Part shown: one piece after another, positions 23,187-24,540 of the stretch
Layout: each line of letters opens with the position of its first letter
Position numbering within the stretch: position 1 is the first letter of the stretch
NCBI GenBank assembly: GCA_964194935.1
Contig: CAXMOL010000104.1
Coordinates: 1 to 24,540, forward strand
DNA length: 24,540 bases
Source of the DNA: JACZWZ01 sp964194935
GTDB taxonomy: Bacteria > Actinomycetota > Acidimicrobiia > Spongiisociales > UBA11373
Reading direction: 5' to 3'
The notes under the pieces: model-generated
The model's database searches: none
What the model saw: only the letters and a program-made list of their open reading frames with translations
Told to the model about the DNA's origin: nothing
Position numbers and translations under genes: made by a program

Positions 23187-24455
23187 ATGACGGGACTCCA
23201 GATTGCCTATCTCGCGATCCTGTCGGTGTGCGTTCTCGCCTCGGGCTTCTTCTCGGGATCCGAAACCGCGCTGATCGGTATCCAGCGCGAGCGGGTCGCC
23301 CAACTCGTCGAAAGCGATCGTCGCGGCCGCTTTGTGGAGGCCCTTCTGCGCGACACCGACGCCATGCTCAGCACGCTGCTGTTCGCCAACAACTTCGTAA
23401 ACATCCTGGCCGCCTCCATCGCCACCGTTCTCTTCGTCGACCTCATAGGCGAAGATTGGGGACCCTGGGCAGCAACCGGAGCAGTCACATCGGTGATTCT
23501 GGTGGTGGGTGAGATCAGCCCCAAGAGCCTGGCGACACGCTATCCGGAGCGCTACTCACTCGTCGTCGCTCCGGTCGTATGGCGGCTTGCGGTGGTGCTG
23601 CGACCGGTTTCTCACTTCTTCTTGACCATCAGTCGTGGCCTGTTGAGACTGTTCGGGGTCAGGTCGGAGGACCACGACACGGGAGTCACGGAAGACGACA
23701 TTCGAGCGATGTCGGTGTTGGCGGAGCGATCGGGCGACATCGAGGCCGCCGAGCGCGAGATCATTCACTCGCTCTTCTCCCTGGCAGACCTGAGCGTTCG
23801 CGATGTCATGACCACACGGCTGGCGATTCACTCCCTGAATTCACCCGTAGCGTTCGGCGAGGTAAAGGCGATTGTCGGACGGACCGGCCACAGCCGCTTT
23901 CCAGTGATAAAGGACGACCTCGACGACGTGCTGGGTGTGCTCTACGTGAAGGACCTGCTCAGCATGCCTCACGAGCCGGCTGCCAGTGACATCAACAGAG
24001 TGCTCAGAGACCCCGTCTTCGTACCCGAGTCGAAGTCCGTACTCGACCTGCTTCTCGAGATGCAGGCGTCGCGGTTCACGTTCGCACTCGTTACGGATGA
24101 GCACGGCGGAGTCGAGGGGCTCGTCACCACCAAGGACCTCATCGAGGAGCTGGTCGGCAATCTCCAAGACGAATACGACCCGGACGAGCCGGCAATCCTT
24201 GGCGTGGGTGACGGCGCGTGGATGGTCGATGGTCGGGTGCCCGTCGAAGACCTGGCCGAGGAGCTCAAGGCATCGCTGCCTCAAGGGGAATACTCAACCG
24301 TCGCAGGCCTCGTGTTGGATCTGGCCGGCAGAATTCCGACCACCGGCGATACCGTCGCAGTTGGCAGCTACTTCCTGCAGGTAGTCCGAATGGACCGAAA
24401 CCGCGTCGATCGGATTCGGCTCTCCACCAAAGCACCGGCGGCCGATGACGAGTAG
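23187..24455 (+). CDS. CNNM/CorC-family membrane protein (DUF21 + CBS pair + CorC/HlyC domain)
   Basis: 422 residues from ATG 23187, with GGTGAG about 8 nt upstream. A DUF21 transmembrane region (about 1-150) begins with S-G-F-F-S-G-S-E-T-A-L and includes the conserved G-E-I-S-P-K-S-L-A. An acidic helical linker (V-T-E-D-D-I-R-A-M) follows, then two CBS motifs (about 205-325, with V-R-D-V-M-T-T-R and H-S-R-F-P-V). The C-terminal CorC/HlyC domain is at about 340-415 (G-A-W-M-V-D-G and G-E-Y-S-T-V-A-G-L-V-L). These proteins, often misnamed hemolysins, are implicated in Mg2+ or Co2+ export, with the CBS pair sensing ATP-Mg. The full length looks intact. Confidence 0.95.
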   Translation: MTGLQIAYLAILSVCVLASGFFSGSETALIGIQRERVAQLVESDRRGRFVEALLRDTDAMLSTLLFANNFVNILAASIATVLFVDLIGEDWGPWAATGAVTSVILVVGEISPKSLATRYPERYSLVVAPVVWRLAVVLRPVSHFFLTISRGLLRLFGVRSEDHDTGVTEDDIRAMSVLAERSGDIEAAEREIIHSLFSLADLSVRDVMTTRLAIHSLNSPVAFGEVKAIVGRTGHSRFPVIKDDLDDVLGVLYVKDLLSMPHEPAASDINRVLRDPVFVPESKSVLDLLLEMQASRFTFALVTDEHGGVEGLVTTKDLIEELVGNLQDEYDPDEPAILGVGDGAWMVDGRVPVEDLAEELKASLPQGEYSTVAGLVLDLAGRIPTTGDTVAVGSYFLQVVRMDRNRVDRIRLSTKAPAADDE

Positions 24456-24474
24456 CCGTGGCAAGGGTCGTCGC

Positions 24475-24480
24475 TACCGT
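24475..24480 (+). promoter_or_regulatory. Candidate -10 box (TACCGT) for the gene at 24488
   Basis: TACCGT ends 7 nt before ATG 24488, the same arrangement as at 708-721. It lies in the 32-nt gap after the CorC-like gene. Confidence 0.35.
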
Positions 24481-24487
24481 CGGTGCC

Positions 24488-24540
24488 ATGACCGCTGACG
24501 AGCTGCTCACGACCCCGCCCGTCGGGGCGTCACTCGACGA
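24488..24540 (+). CDS. 5' end of an unidentified gene (cut by window edge)
   Basis: ATG 24488 opens a frame of 17 codons to the right edge (M-T-A-D-E-L-L-T-T-P-P-V-G-A...). Support comes from the -10 box 7 nt upstream and the same orientation as the two preceding genes. It is too short to assign a family. Confidence 0.45.
   Translation, partial: MTADELLTTPPVGASLD

Noticed and set aside
24265..24510. 81-residue minus-strand frame at the right edge
   Set aside because: Antisense to the end of the CorC-like gene and without a start signal.

Overview
The window is a GC-rich, gene-dense piece of bacterial chromosome. It looks like an actinomycete (Actinomycetota) and most likely Acidimicrobiia. 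The markers are a WhiB protein, a GSI-alpha glutamine synthetase of the GlnA2 type next to GSI-beta GlnA, Thr/Pro-rich linkers in secreted proteins, many GTG/TTG starts, and TANNNT -10 boxes set 6-7 nt before start codons (apparently leaderless mRNAs). The class-level assignment is an inference. I see no phage, insertion sequence, integron, CRISPR array, rRNA or tRNA. No stretch over 300 bp lacks a gene.

Layout. (1) 1-656 (-): a pteridine-reductase-like SDR cut by the left edge. It is divergent from a small membrane-anchored protein (721-1374). (2) 1443-6088 (+): a compact five-gene operon encoding a YtkA/FixH-like secreted domain, a CcdA/DsbD-type membrane protein with a large extracytoplasmic domain, a TetR regulator with a His cluster, a membrane protein with a W-H-D-H-x-x-H-W-M motif, and an anchored Fn3-like + F5/8C protein. 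I cannot name this set as a described system. The recurring His/Met/Cys motifs suggest metal (copper?) and thiol handling at the envelope. (3) 6147-9692: a nitrogen block with divergent glnA (-) and glnA2 (+), followed by an atypical OmpR-type regulator. Between the two synthetase genes lies an 11-bp-phased array of GAAAC-like pentamers, like GlnR boxes. (4) 9741-12072: a small tail-anchored protein, then ridA and an ALDH7-type aldehyde dehydrogenase on the minus strand. (5) 12243-13879: an A-type Fe-S carrier (erpA-like) divergent from an Mrp/ApbC Fe-S ATPase, with a perfect 12-bp palindrome between them. A heptamer repeat runs into the end of mrp and a REP-like palindromic element follows it. 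(6) 14052-17916 (-): an overlapping operon NUDIX -> MBL hydrolase -> M23 peptidase -> M23 peptidase. (7) 17951-21051 (+): selA and selB overlapping by 10 bp, the core of selenocysteine insertion, without selD or tRNA-Sec in view. (8) 21048-22703 (-): WhiB and an NfeD-type membrane protein with an eroded protease domain. (9) 22730-24540 (+): a single-domain receiver, a CNNM/CorC-type DUF21-CBS protein, and the first codons of another gene.

The best supported regulatory observations are the GlnR-like array, the leaderless start pattern, and the selA/NUDIX divergence in which the two ATG codons overlap in CATG. The best candidate for an undescribed system is the 1443-6088 operon.
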